Positions 9,076-17,199 of a stretch of 64,000 bases of DNA are shown one piece after another. The notes below the pieces were generated by a model, which saw only the letters and a program-made list of their open reading frames with translations, had not been told where the DNA came from and did not search any database. Position 1 is the stretch's first letter. Each line of letters begins with the position of its first letter. The translations under genes were made by a program, and so were the position numbers. Source of the DNA: Fodinibius sp964490705 (GTDB taxonomy: Bacteria; Bacteroidota; Rhodothermia; Balneolales; Balneolaceae); NCBI GenBank assembly GCA_964490705.1, contig CAZBCG010000005.1:123865-187864 (forward strand). The letters run 5' to 3'.

Positions 9076-9582
9076 ATGAAAACGTTGGCTCTGTATCCCG
9101 GCTCGTTTGATCCCATTACCTACGGACATCTCGATATTTTGGAGCGCGCCACCGAGCTGTTCGACAAGGTGATTATTACCATTGCCATCAACAAGCAAAA
9201 AGAAACAGTCTTTACCGGTGATGAACGCGAAGCGCTTATTGAAGAGTGTCTGCAAGACAAAGGGTGGGCCGAGCGCGTTGAGATTCAGCAGTTTACGGGC
9301 CTGCTGGTTGATTTTGCCAAAGAGCGCGACGCCCAAACACTGGTGCGCGGCGTGCGCCAAGTTTCCGACTTTGAGTACGAATTCCGTATGGCACTCACCA
9401 ATCGCCGGCTGGCTCCCGAGGTTGATACCGTCTTTCTGATGCCCAATGAACAGCTCACCTTTATTTCGGCATCGCTGGTCAAAGAAATTGCCTACTGGGA
9501 TGGCGACTTGTCTTCTTTTGTCCCCGAGCATGTGGCCGAAGCACTGCGCAAAAAGTTTGAGGATAACGGCGAAAAATCCTGA
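9076..9582 (+). CDS. coaD: Pantetheine-phosphate adenylyltransferase
   Basis: CoaD transfers AMP from ATP to 4'-phosphopantetheine, the penultimate step of coenzyme A synthesis. The 168-residue protein has the nucleotidyltransferase motif LYPGSFDPITYGHLDI, the RGVRQVSDFEYEF block for substrate binding, and ISASLVKEIA near the C-terminus in place of the usual ISSS/T-x-x-R/K-E motif. ATG at 9076 gives the standard N-terminus MKTLALYPGSFDP. Cytosolic, and probably co-transcribed with rsmD. Confidence 0.95.
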   Translation: MKTLALYPGSFDPITYGHLDILERATELFDKVIITIAINKQKETVFTGDEREALIEECLQDKGWAERVEIQQFTGLLVDFAKERDAQTLVRGVRQVSDFEYEFRMALTNRRLAPEVDTVFLMPNEQLTFISASLVKEIAYWDGDLSSFVPEHVAEALRKKFEDNGEKS

Positions 9583-9591
9583 TAAAAAAGA

Positions 9592-9612
9592 CTAAACCCT
9601 CAGGTTTTTTAG
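9592..9612 (+). terminator. Putative weak terminator after coaD
   Basis: Ten bases after the coaD stop, aaacc (9594-9598) and ggttt (9603-9607) can pair around a ctca loop and are followed by more T residues. The stem is short, so termination strength is doubtful. Confidence 0.35.
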
Positions 9613-9635
9613 TTGGCAAGAAATAGCTAAGCCAC

Positions 9636-9705
9636 GCTGCGAAGGAGTTGTACTCCTGAGCTGTAGCTGCTACCCAACGTAGAGCGATTTGCCAAATCGC
9701 TCTAC
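9636..9705. repeat. Intergenic repeat: shared 26-bp unit plus a 12-bp-stem hairpin
   Basis: The unit gctgcgaaggagttgtactc continuing with ctgagc (9636-9661) occurs identically at 20761-20786; it contains the small palindrome aggagttgtactcct. Just after it, gtagagcgattt (9679-9690) and aaatcgctctac (9694-9705) form a perfect 12-bp stem with a 3-base loop. Both lie in the 201-bp spacer before the aminotransferase gene. No gene is visible there. Confidence 0.65.
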
Positions 9706-9783
9706 ATAGCTTTAGAATTCGATTCCACTTTTTCCTATTTTCAGTCTCTTATTTCATTACATTCCGCAACCAGGATCAGATCT

Positions 9784-10977
9784 ATGATTTCAAATCGCGC
9801 GCAGTCGGTTTCGCCCTCCGAAACCCTGAAGATTTCGGCCAAAGCCAAAGAACTCAAACGACAAGGGAAGTCCATCATTTCGCTCAGTGCCGGAGAACCC
9901 GATTTTAAAACGCCCGGCCATATTTGTGATGCCGCCATCGAGGCCATCCAGAATGGATTCCACGGCTACACGATGAATACCGGCATGCCCGAGCTGCGCG
10001 AAAGTATAGCCAACAAACTGCAGCGCGATAATAATCTCGATTACAATCCCTCACAAATTGTCTGTACCAACGGGGCCAAGCAAGCACTGGGTTTCAGCAT
10101 GCTGGCCATGCTCGACGAAGGCAACGAAATCATCATTCCCGCACCCTACTGGGTATCGTATCCCCAGATGGCAAACGTAGCGGGTGCCACGCCTGTGACC
10201 GTACGGACTTCTTTTGAGAACAATTTTCGGATGACGCCCGAGCAGCTCGAAGAGGCCATCACGCCCGATACCAAGGCGCTGATGCTCTGTTCGCCCTCCA
10301 ATCCCACGGGTACCTGCTACACTGAAAATGAGCTCCGGGCACTGGCTGATGTGCTGGCTGACCATCCCCAAATAAATATTATTTCGGATGAAATTTATGA
10401 GTATATCGTCTTTGACGGGCAGCACGTGGGCATCCTGAATGTAGCCCCCGAACTTAAAGACCGCACGGTGCTGATCAATGGATTTTCGAAAGGCTTTGCA
10501 ATGACCGGCTGGCGGCTTGGCTATCTGGCTGCGCCTCAGGAATTTGCGGATGCGGTTGCCAAAATCCAAAGTCAGGAAACATCGGCACCGTCTTGTATAT
10601 CCCAAAAAGCGGGCGAAGCGGCATATAACGGGAACCTCGATCCCATCCACAAGATGAAAGAAGCATTCCGGAAACGCCGCGATTATATTGTGGATGCACT
10701 TGCTAATATCGATGGCGTAAAATGTTTCAAACCGTCGGGGGCCTTCTATGTATTTCCCGATATTTCTCATTACCTGGGTACAACGGCTTCCAACGGCAAT
10801 GCCATTGAAAGCAGCACCGATCTCTGCATGTATCTGATTGAAGAACACGGACTTGCTGCAGTGCCGGGCGATGCGTTTGGGGAACCCAACGGCATCAGAC
10901 TTAGTTATGCCTCCTCGATGGATGAACTCAAAGAAGCCATGCAACGCTTGCAGAACGGCTTGAAAGAATTATCCTAA
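9784..10977 (+). CDS. aspC: Pyridoxal-phosphate-dependent aspartate aminotransferase
   Basis: Class I/II aminotransferase of 397 residues, close to the Thermus/Bacillus-type (Ib) aspartate aminotransferases that interconvert aspartate and oxaloacetate with 2-oxoglutarate/glutamate. Seen: SLSAGEPDFKTPGHI at the N-terminus, CSPSNPTGTCYTENEL (Asn contacting PLP), the DEIYEYIVFDG block, the PLP-lysine site INGFSKGFAMTGWRLGYLA and the C-terminal arginine region GIRLSYASS. Some members of this group also act on aromatic amino acids or prephenate, so specificity is not fixed by sequence. The gene appears monocistronic. Confidence 0.92.
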   Translation: MISNRAQSVSPSETLKISAKAKELKRQGKSIISLSAGEPDFKTPGHICDAAIEAIQNGFHGYTMNTGMPELRESIANKLQRDNNLDYNPSQIVCTNGAKQALGFSMLAMLDEGNEIIIPAPYWVSYPQMANVAGATPVTVRTSFENNFRMTPEQLEEAITPDTKALMLCSPSNPTGTCYTENELRALADVLADHPQINIISDEIYEYIVFDGQHVGILNVAPELKDRTVLINGFSKGFAMTGWRLGYLAAPQEFADAVAKIQSQETSAPSCISQKAGEAAYNGNLDPIHKMKEAFRKRRDYIVDALANIDGVKCFKPSGAFYVFPDISHYLGTTASNGNAIESSTDLCMYLIEEHGLAAVPGDAFGEPNGIRLSYASSMDELKEAMQRLQNGLKELS

Positions 10978-11060
10978 CACTGAAAATTTGTACTAATAAA
11001 TGAGTTTGGCACATTTTATGCTATAATAATGTGCTAATTACTCAATAGAATTTTGAAAAA

Positions 11061-11342
11061 ATGCCTACGTATAAATACAAACGAGAAGACGGAACCACTT
11101 TTGAAATACGCCAAAGCATCAACGACGATGCGCTGGAAGAATGTCCCGATACCGGGCAAAAAGTAAAGCGCGTAATTAGCGGCGGGGGCGGTGTAGTCTA
11201 TAAAGGCGATGGCTTTTATGTTACCGACTACAAAAACAAAGACAAGCCGAGCAACGAATCTTCTAACAGCGCCGGCAACGGATCGCCCAACGGTTCGTCC
11301 GCCGAAACAACATCTGCTACCGAAAACAGTACATCCAATTAG
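11061..11342 (+). CDS. FmdB-like protein with degenerate zinc ribbon
   Basis: Protein of 93 residues clearly descended from the FmdB/CxxC_CxxC_SSSS regulatory family: MPTYKYKREDGTTFEIRQS and VKRVISGGGGVVYKGDGFYV followed by TDYK align with FmdB throughout. The four zinc cysteines are mostly gone: the expected C8, C11 and C31 are R, G and T, and only C28 of EECP remains. The last 30 residues are a low-complexity Ser/Asn/Gly/Thr tail. The protein therefore probably does not bind zinc in the usual way. Function unknown. The GbsR-like gene follows 3 bases after its stop, suggesting co-transcription. Confidence 0.75.
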   Translation: MPTYKYKREDGTTFEIRQSINDDALEECPDTGQKVKRVISGGGGVVYKGDGFYVTDYKNKDKPSNESSNSAGNGSPNGSSAETTSATENSTSN

Positions 11343-11345
11343 ATT

Positions 11346-11945
11346 GTGAATTCTGATCGCTCTCAAACCCACGAAGAAGCATTAGAGCAATTTGTGTTGC
11401 TTTGGGGAGAGATGGCATCGGCGTGGGGCATCAACAAGACGATGGCGCAAATTCATGCCCTGCTCTATGCCGAAGCAGATCCGCTCGATACCGACGCCAT
11501 AATGGATCAGCTGGATATCAGCCGCGGCAATGCCAATATGAATCTGCGGAATTTGCTGCAGTGGCAGCTCATCCACAAAGTGCATTTTAAGGGACAGCGC
11601 AAAGATTTTTATACGGCCGAGAAGGATGTGTGGACGATCGTATCGACGATTATCCGGGAGCGGCAGCAGCGCGAAGTGGCGCCGATCCGGGAGAACCTCA
11701 ACCAGACGCTCGACCTTTTTGATGACCCTGAAGAACTACCCGAAGAGGAACGAGCATTTCGGGAGCGCATCGAAAATTTTACCGAGTTTCTCGAGATGTT
11801 CGAACGCTTTACCGAGGCGCTGCTTCCCTATATCAACAAGAAAAACCTGAAGTTTCTAAAGCACCTGGTAAAACTTGCCGAAATGAAGCACTCCATTACC
11901 GGTTCGCCGGATGAATCACCCCAATCCCCAGAGGAAAATGAGTAA
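11346..11945 (+). CDS. GbsR/MarR-family transcriptional regulator
   Basis: Winged-helix regulator of 199 residues of the GbsR (MarR-like) family, whose founder represses glycine-betaine synthesis genes in Bacillus. The helix-turn-helix region is LDTDAIMDQLDISRGNANMN continuing LRNLLQWQLI, and the N-terminus ALEQFVLLWGEMASAWGINK is typical. The C-terminal half is a long helical region probably used for dimerisation. Translation starts at GTG (11346), 3 bases after the FmdB-like stop. Its 3' end overlaps yraN. An osmotic-stress role would be a guess. Confidence 0.87.
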   Translation: MNSDRSQTHEEALEQFVLLWGEMASAWGINKTMAQIHALLYAEADPLDTDAIMDQLDISRGNANMNLRNLLQWQLIHKVHFKGQRKDFYTAEKDVWTIVSTIIRERQQREVAPIRENLNQTLDLFDDPEELPEEERAFRERIENFTEFLEMFERFTEALLPYINKKNLKFLKHLVKLAEMKHSITGSPDESPQSPEENE

Positions 11946-12315
11946 GAAGACAAGCCGCGAAATTGGCGATGAAGGCGAAGAGCTGGCTGCGGCGTATCTG
12001 GAATCCAAGGGCTATACTATTTTAGAACAAAATTATCATTTTGAGCACGCCGAGGTCGATATCGTCGCCTATAATAATGAATCACATATCGTTTTTGTGG
12101 AGGTAAAAAAGCGATCGACCAATCGCTATGGGGAGCCTGAAGAATATGTGAATGACGAAAAAATCGAGAATGTGTATAAGGCGGCCGAGGCCTGGCTGTA
12201 TGAGCGCAAGATGGATGGGGCACCGGTTCGGTTTGACGTGATTTCAATCCTGCAAAAAGACAATAAAGCGCCGGACATCAAACATTTTGAGAATGCCTTT
12301 CGTCCCGGGCGATAA
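11938..12315 (+). CDS. yraN: YraN family (UPF0102) nuclease-like protein
   Basis: UPF0102/YraN protein with a restriction-endonuclease-like core. Seen: GDEGEELAAAYLESKGYTIL at the start, then AEVDIVAYNNESHIVFVEVK followed by KR, which carries the D and ExK residues of the PD-(D/E)xK fold. The ATG at 11938 is preferred (125 residues) because gagg lies just upstream and family members begin here; an earlier ATG at 11911 adds nine residues unlike the family. It overlaps the regulator gene by 8 bases. The cellular role of YraN is not firmly established. Confidence 0.87.
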   Translation: MSKKTSREIGDEGEELAAAYLESKGYTILEQNYHFEHAEVDIVAYNNESHIVFVEVKKRSTNRYGEPEEYVNDEKIENVYKAAEAWLYERKMDGAPVRFDVISILQKDNKAPDIKHFENAFRPGR

Positions 12316-12352
12316 AAGAACCGCAGAGTACACGATCACCTATCAGCAAAAA

Positions 12353-12486
12353 TAGAGAGCTTTGCAAAACTACAATACTATGTCATTCTGAACTTGTTTC
12401 AGAATCTCAATCGGTACTTTTCAATGGTTAAACAAAGAGCCTGAACTAAATTCAGGATGACATGCTGGGTTTTGCAAAACTCTCAG
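12353..12486. repeat. MITE-like palindromic element, second copy
   Basis: Terminal inverted repeats gagagctttgcaaaac (12355-12370) and gttttgcaaaactctc (12469-12484) match at 15 of 16 positions, and the left end resembles 8251-8270. Inside are two small stems: ttctgaa/ttcagaa (12386-12404) and cctgaa/ttcagg (12440-12456), flanked by tgtcat and atgaca. The right arm runs into the 3' end of the acyltransferase gene and contributes its TGA stop (12483-12485). Confidence 0.65.
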
Positions 12487-13742
12487 AAAAGCTCTTCCCT
12501 GATCTCCTTAAAATATTCCACTTTTGATTGGATAGACTGATAAACCTCGGGCTTTTCTTTTTCTAACTTGGCACCCGCATCCCCAAATAACAGATCTTTG
12601 GCTCGTACAAAAAGTGGGGCGGTTCCGATGCTCAACAAAACATATCCAATTATGATCGGCCAGGATATACCCGTAAATCCCAGCGCAATACTGATCGCCA
12701 GATAAAACACCGGCAACAGTACTAATCCGATGATATATTTTACTGACGCATCAAATACGTGATCGTCGAGATATTGCTGGGTAAACCAGCGCACCACCTG
12801 ATATGGTAGTGCATTTTGTACCAGCGAAAACAGGTACAACGGACTCAGCAGCAGATCTTTCGTACCGAATGCAGCCGGACGCGTAATATCTTTCAGCTCG
12901 ATACCCAGCGATTCCACTTCTTCATACAGCTCTTCGGCCTTCGTCAGCCATTCCTCACGAAAGTTTTCTTCGACAATTTCCACGCGATCATTAGTTTTGC
13001 TTGCATCTAATACCAGCTCCCGATTCGGTTCAAGATCATCCAGCAGCACTTGGTGAACCGGGTAGTGGTTGCGGTTGGCCACGTGCATAGTCAGTGATTT
13101 TAATGCCACGGCCGCCTGCTGTTTCAGCTGATGGGCAGCCTCCCGTTCATCATCTGCAAATTGATCCCGATAATCAGCTACGGCAATAGATTCTCCGAAA
13201 TTGATGTGTACCGGCGTCTGCGATTTTCGATGGGCGCCATAACTCACGCCCACGGGCACAATTTGGAGATCGAGCTGCCAATCAAATTTCTGCTCTGCTC
13301 CAAACGCAATGCGGGTAAAACCCTTGCTTAACGGACGAATGCGTCGCTGCAGGGCATGACTTGCTTCGGCAAAGATGAGTACAGCATCGCCCCTTTTGAG
13401 TTTTTCGAAACACTGCTCAAAAATCGCTTCATTATTTTGTATTGAGCTGAAACCATCGCGCACCCGATAAACAGGCAGCATATTCAGCGAGCGATAAAAT
13501 CGTGCCATCACTGGATTTTCAAAAGCCTCGGCCCGCGTCAAAAAATGAACAAACAGCCTTGTGTTGGTTACCAAATGCAATGCATCCAAAAAGGAGTTCT
13601 GATGATTCCCTACAAACAGCACCGGCTTGTCTTCGGGGATATGTTCGCTGCCCGATATCATAATATCAGAATAGAACATACGCAGCGATGTTCTGACTAT
13701 GCCATATCGTAAAAACTGGTACCAAAGATAATTGCTACGCAT
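12483..13742 (-). CDS. Lysophospholipid acyltransferase family (PlsC-like) membrane protein
   Basis: Glycerolipid acyltransferase-like protein of 419 residues. The acyltransferase region at about residues 30-230 has VLFVGNHQNSFLDAL, carrying the catalytic His-Asp pair with five residues between, and IRPLSKGFTRIAFGA corresponding to the later conserved block. The usual FPEG(T/S) motif reads FAEASHA. Residues about 330-400 form two hydrophobic segments. Members acylate lysophospholipids or related lipids at the inner membrane; exact substrate unknown. Its start overlaps the end of the bile-acid-symporter-family gene by 8 bases, so the two are probably co-translated. Confidence 0.82.
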   Translation of the reverse strand: MRSNYLWYQFLRYGIVRTSLRMFYSDIMISGSEHIPEDKPVLFVGNHQNSFLDALHLVTNTRLFVHFLTRAEAFENPVMARFYRSLNMLPVYRVRDGFSSIQNNEAIFEQCFEKLKRGDAVLIFAEASHALQRRIRPLSKGFTRIAFGAEQKFDWQLDLQIVPVGVSYGAHRKSQTPVHINFGESIAVADYRDQFADDEREAAHQLKQQAAVALKSLTMHVANRNHYPVHQVLLDDLEPNRELVLDASKTNDRVEIVEENFREEWLTKAEELYEEVESLGIELKDITRPAAFGTKDLLLSPLYLFSLVQNALPYQVVRWFTQQYLDDHVFDASVKYIIGLVLLPVFYLAISIALGFTGISWPIIIGYVLLSIGTAPLFVRAKDLLFGDAGAKLEKEKPEVYQSIQSKVEYFKEIREELF

Positions 13743-14661
13743 TACTGAGCACGCGTTGTAGAGCTGACTTTCCAGTTGACCAGTACCAGCTAAGACCTAA
13801 GCCGGTAATGACATGCCAAATACCCCACCAGGCCGCAACCAACGCCATACCGCCGAGACCGTCAAAAAAGTTGAAGATGAGCAGCAAGCCCAATCCCGAA
13901 TTTTGAATACCTGTTTCGATAGCAATAGATTTTCGATCTTTTTCAGGGAGGTTAAATGCCGATGCCAAACCATACCCGCTGGTTAGTGCAAATAAATTGT
14001 GAAAAAACACCATGATGATCACCAAGTGCACGTAGCTCAAAAAGTTTTCGAAATTCATGCCAAAAGCCACCAGCACAAATCCCGCAAAAAATATAATTCC
14101 AAACCATTTAATCCATGAAGCTATATGATTGGCAAGCTTTTCTCTAACGTGGCGCACAGTCATCCCAAGAATAAGTGGGATACCCAAAATCAATCCAATG
14201 ATCTTAAAAACCTCCCAAAGACTAATATGAATATCTTTCAAAATCAGATTGGTCGGCTCGTAAAAGCTGGCCCATAACGTAAAGTTGAACGGCGTCATAA
14301 TAATGGCCAGAGATGTCACGATTGCCGTCATACTTACCGATAGCGCAGCATTGCCCTTGGCCAAGAGCGAGAAAAAATTGGATATATTGCCTCCGGGACA
14401 GGCTGCTACCATAAACATTCCCAACGCCATACTGGGATGCGGCTGAAAAAACAATACCAGCAGAAAGGTAACCGCGGGTAACAACACAAATTGCGAAAAG
14501 AGACCTACTAGGGTCGGCTTGGGATCTTTCAGCAGGCGGCGAAAATCATTGACACTGAGCTCCAACGCCACTCCAAACATGATGACGGCCAGCGAAATAT
14601 TCATCACCAGCAGACCACCGTCATCCAAATTCAGCTGTATAGCATCAATAGACTCACTCAT
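13735..14661 (-). CDS. Bile acid:sodium symporter family (BASS) transporter
   Basis: Inner-membrane transporter of 308 residues with about 9-10 hydrophobic segments, matching the BASS/SBF family of Na+-coupled organic anion carriers. Seen: MFGVALELSVNDFRRLLKDP after TM1, AACPGGNISNFFSLLAKGNA (conserved substrate and Na+ site) and ETGIQNSGLGLLLIF. Plant and bacterial relatives carry pyruvate, pantoate or similar acids, so bile acid is not implied. It overlaps the downstream acyltransferase by 8 bases. Confidence 0.88.
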   Translation of the reverse strand: MSESIDAIQLNLDDGGLLVMNISLAVIMFGVALELSVNDFRRLLKDPKPTLVGLFSQFVLLPAVTFLLVLFFQPHPSMALGMFMVAACPGGNISNFFSLLAKGNAALSVSMTAIVTSLAIIMTPFNFTLWASFYEPTNLILKDIHISLWEVFKIIGLILGIPLILGMTVRHVREKLANHIASWIKWFGIIFFAGFVLVAFGMNFENFLSYVHLVIIMVFFHNLFALTSGYGLASAFNLPEKDRKSIAIETGIQNSGLGLLLIFNFFDGLGGMALVAAWWGIWHVITGLGLSWYWSTGKSALQRVLSNA

Positions 14662-14743
14662 GAGTATGCTGTCATAATTTCTTTTAGCGCAAAACCTATA
14701 CTGATATAATAAAACAAAATTTTGAACTGCTTTCCCATCTCAA

Positions 14744-16693
14744 TTATTCCACTACCACGTTGGGACGCAGTTTCTGCATTGTCTTGGGGCCAATGCCGCT
14801 TATGTTTCGCAGCTGATCCACATCCATAAACCGCCCGTTTTTCTCGCGATACGCAATAATTCGCTTGGCATAGGCCGGTCCAATGCCCGGCAGGAGATCA
14901 AGTAGTGCTTCGTCAGCCGTATTTATGTTGATGGGAAACGCATCCGACGGCTCCGACTGTTCGTCAATTATTTCAGCACGGGAAATCTTTTGGCCAATCT
15001 TATCAGGATTTTTCCAGATGCCCCGGCCTCGTTCTTTTGCAAACTTTGTATATTGCTTAAAAGCTTTTACCGAATCGGGATTTTGCGCATAGTAAGATTC
15101 ATGCTGTCCCAGTCCCTGCTGCAACAGCAACCTGTTCAACGGTACGTTTTGTCCATTTTTCTTTAGCGTTACATACGCTTGAAATGCTCCATATCGGGCA
15201 TCGGGGGAGCGGCCCGACGGTCCCTGCAGCCGCACCTTTTGACCGGATACCAAATTGCGGAGATACTCAGCAGCTTCCGCCGAATAGTACTCCGAGGAAT
15301 CATTACCGGCATAGATGTGCGGCACATCCACCCCCAAAAATTCCACTCCATATTCTAATCCCGGCAGCACTTCAATCGCAAATTCACTGCCGTCGCTTAC
15401 TTCTTTTACCGGGTACCACTGCTCACTGTCCAGAGGCGGAGCGGGAATGGGACCATCACCCTGTGCGCGACGAAAAACGCCCCGAAAATCCTGGTAATAC
15501 TGATTCGTAATCTCATCCGAATAGATAATCAACAGGTTTTCGTCGTTATTGACTTCGGCATTTTTGGAAAAGTTGTATGATCCCGCAATGGTCACCCCTT
15601 TATCCGACGGATCGGGATGATTTGCATCAATCAATAATATTTTGTGGTGCAGCTTGCGCATTTCGTTGGCAGGCACAATCAGCCGATTTCCCTGTTTGGC
15701 CTCGGGCGATGCCCAGATTTCATCATTATTTCTATAGCGATAGTAAAACATCGGATCAATAACGCCAAATAATGCAATTTCGTCCCGGGCCGACATCTCC
15801 CAGATCGTACGACTTATGGGAATGCTCGGCGTAATCGCAAAGGCCTGAAACACCACATCATATTGGGCCTGCTCGCGGATGACCTCTACCAGCCGATTCA
15901 TAATACTGGGTTTGGTATCGCTGCGATTGATGGGCGCAAAATAAAGTTCGACTTTCGTATCTCCCACAAAATAACGGTGCTCATCAAGCACGTTGTTTTT
16001 ATCCTTGTGATATTTTGCCCGCCGCGGATTTGGGGTACTGTCATCATCGCCCCACATCTGTTCAAACTCTTTGCGGTAGGCATTGGCGATCCCACTGTCC
16101 TTAATCACAATGGTATTATTGGTATTGTACGCTCCGGTATAAGTAAGGTTTGTTGATCCCATCCACACAAAATCATCATCGGGGGAGGGACTCTCGGCAT
16201 CAATCACCGCAAATTTGTGATGCATATCTGCGCCGGCATTGGTTAACGAGTTATCGTCAATGCTTCCATCCGTTTCATACACATCGCCGTCATCATCGAT
16301 TGAGATAATACCCGCCTTGCGCAGCGTCGCCCACATTGTAGAATCGATCTCTTCGGAATCAGTACGATTATAATTATCCGTAACCACACGAATGCGAACA
16401 CCACGAGATTTTGCCTTAGCCAGCGCCTGGCCAATGCGTTGGTGCTCCAGATCATAGATTGCCAAATCCACACTGTGGTCGGCTCTGTTGATAAGGGATT
16501 CGAGTGTGCCAATTAAATCAGCACTGCTTTTGCTCATGTTGCCGGGCAATGCCATCGAATAGTCGGCCGGCATATTAAAATACGCCTTTATCCATTCCGT
16601 TTTGCTACTGTCGGATTGTACCGTCGTGCCCCCAGCCGTTAATGGCAATACAACAAGCACAATTCCCACCAGCCATTGCCTACAGATCATCAC
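14744..16693 (-). CDS. Secreted PLD-PLD-SNase-HhH fusion protein
   Basis: Protein of 649 residues with a signal peptide (MMICRQWLVGIVLVVLPLTA, then G). Domain order: two phospholipase D-type half domains, each with a complete HxKxxxxD motif (HHKFAVID near residue 158 and HHKILLID near 349) and a following GS-N block (GSTNLT; AGSYNFS); a staphylococcal-nuclease-like domain at about 435-560; and a ComEA-type double helix-hairpin-helix at about 585-649 (NINTADEALLDLLPGIGPAY). Two HKD motifs usually make one phosphodiesterase site acting on DNA or phospholipid. The SNase part keeps its layout (GVDVP, DARYG) but lacks the catalytic residues: R35 is E, E43 is H, R87 is A and the metal-binding D21 is S. 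Probably an extracytoplasmic DNA-binding nuclease; substrate not shown. Confidence 0.85.
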   Translation of the reverse strand: MMICRQWLVGIVLVVLPLTAGGTTVQSDSSKTEWIKAYFNMPADYSMALPGNMSKSSADLIGTLESLINRADHSVDLAIYDLEHQRIGQALAKAKSRGVRIRVVTDNYNRTDSEEIDSTMWATLRKAGIISIDDDGDVYETDGSIDDNSLTNAGADMHHKFAVIDAESPSPDDDFVWMGSTNLTYTGAYNTNNTIVIKDSGIANAYRKEFEQMWGDDDSTPNPRRAKYHKDKNNVLDEHRYFVGDTKVELYFAPINRSDTKPSIMNRLVEVIREQAQYDVVFQAFAITPSIPISRTIWEMSARDEIALFGVIDPMFYYRYRNNDEIWASPEAKQGNRLIVPANEMRKLHHKILLIDANHPDPSDKGVTIAGSYNFSKNAEVNNDENLLIIYSDEITNQYYQDFRGVFRRAQGDGPIPAPPLDSEQWYPVKEVSDGSEFAIEVLPGLEYGVEFLGVDVPHIYAGNDSSEYYSAEAAEYLRNLVSGQKVRLQGPSGRSPDARYGAFQAYVTLKKNGQNVPLNRLLLQQGLGQHESYYAQNPDSVKAFKQYTKFAKERGRGIWKNPDKIGQKISRAEIIDEQSEPSDAFPININTADEALLDLLPGIGPAYAKRIIAYREKNGRFMDVDQLRNISGIGPKTMQKLRPNVVVE

Positions 16694-16771
16694 TATTGTT
16701 TTTCATCCATAAATTGTAGTATTTTCGTGCAGTAAAGTACGGTAATAACATGCCATTAAGCAATTTCTTCG

Positions 16772-17077
16772 ATGAACCTTCAGCTTCTAAATCCCCTGCG
16801 TTGGCGAAAGTCGTTTCTGGCCCTCATTCTGGGCGGCTTTCTGATCGTTTGGTTTATGTTCATTGATACCTACAGCATATGGACCCGCATTGAGCTGAGC
16901 CAGCGCAAAGCTGAACTTAAGGCAAAGAAAGAACGGCTAAAAACCGAAACCTCCACCCTCAAGAAGAAAATCGAAAACCTCAAAACCGATCCTTTTCTGC
17001 TCGAACGAATTGCACGCGAAGAATACGGTATGAAAAAAGAGGGCGAACTGATCTATAAAGTTAAAGAAGTTGATTAG
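16772..17077 (+). CDS. FtsB/DivIC-family cell division protein
   Basis: Septum-formation-initiator family protein of 101 residues: a short cytoplasmic N-terminus, one membrane segment (FLALILGGFLIVWFMFI), a coiled coil (about residues 42-77, rich in K and E) and the typical C-terminal ARKEYGM-like motif (IAREEYGMKKEGELIYKV). FtsB/DivIC bridges FtsL and FtsQ in the divisome at the inner membrane. It is followed by an lptD-like gene after 122 bp. Confidence 0.88.
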   Translation: MNLQLLNPLRWRKSFLALILGGFLIVWFMFIDTYSIWTRIELSQRKAELKAKKERLKTETSTLKKKIENLKTDPFLLERIAREEYGMKKEGELIYKVKEVD

Positions 17078-17199
17078 CTGACAATTGCCTGCTTTACTCT
17101 TCATTTCTTACTGGTTCTGCCTTATACTACAGGCCTGCTATTTCAGTTATTATTAACGTCATCCACTAGTTATAAATCAGTATCAGCAACGCCAAGTGC

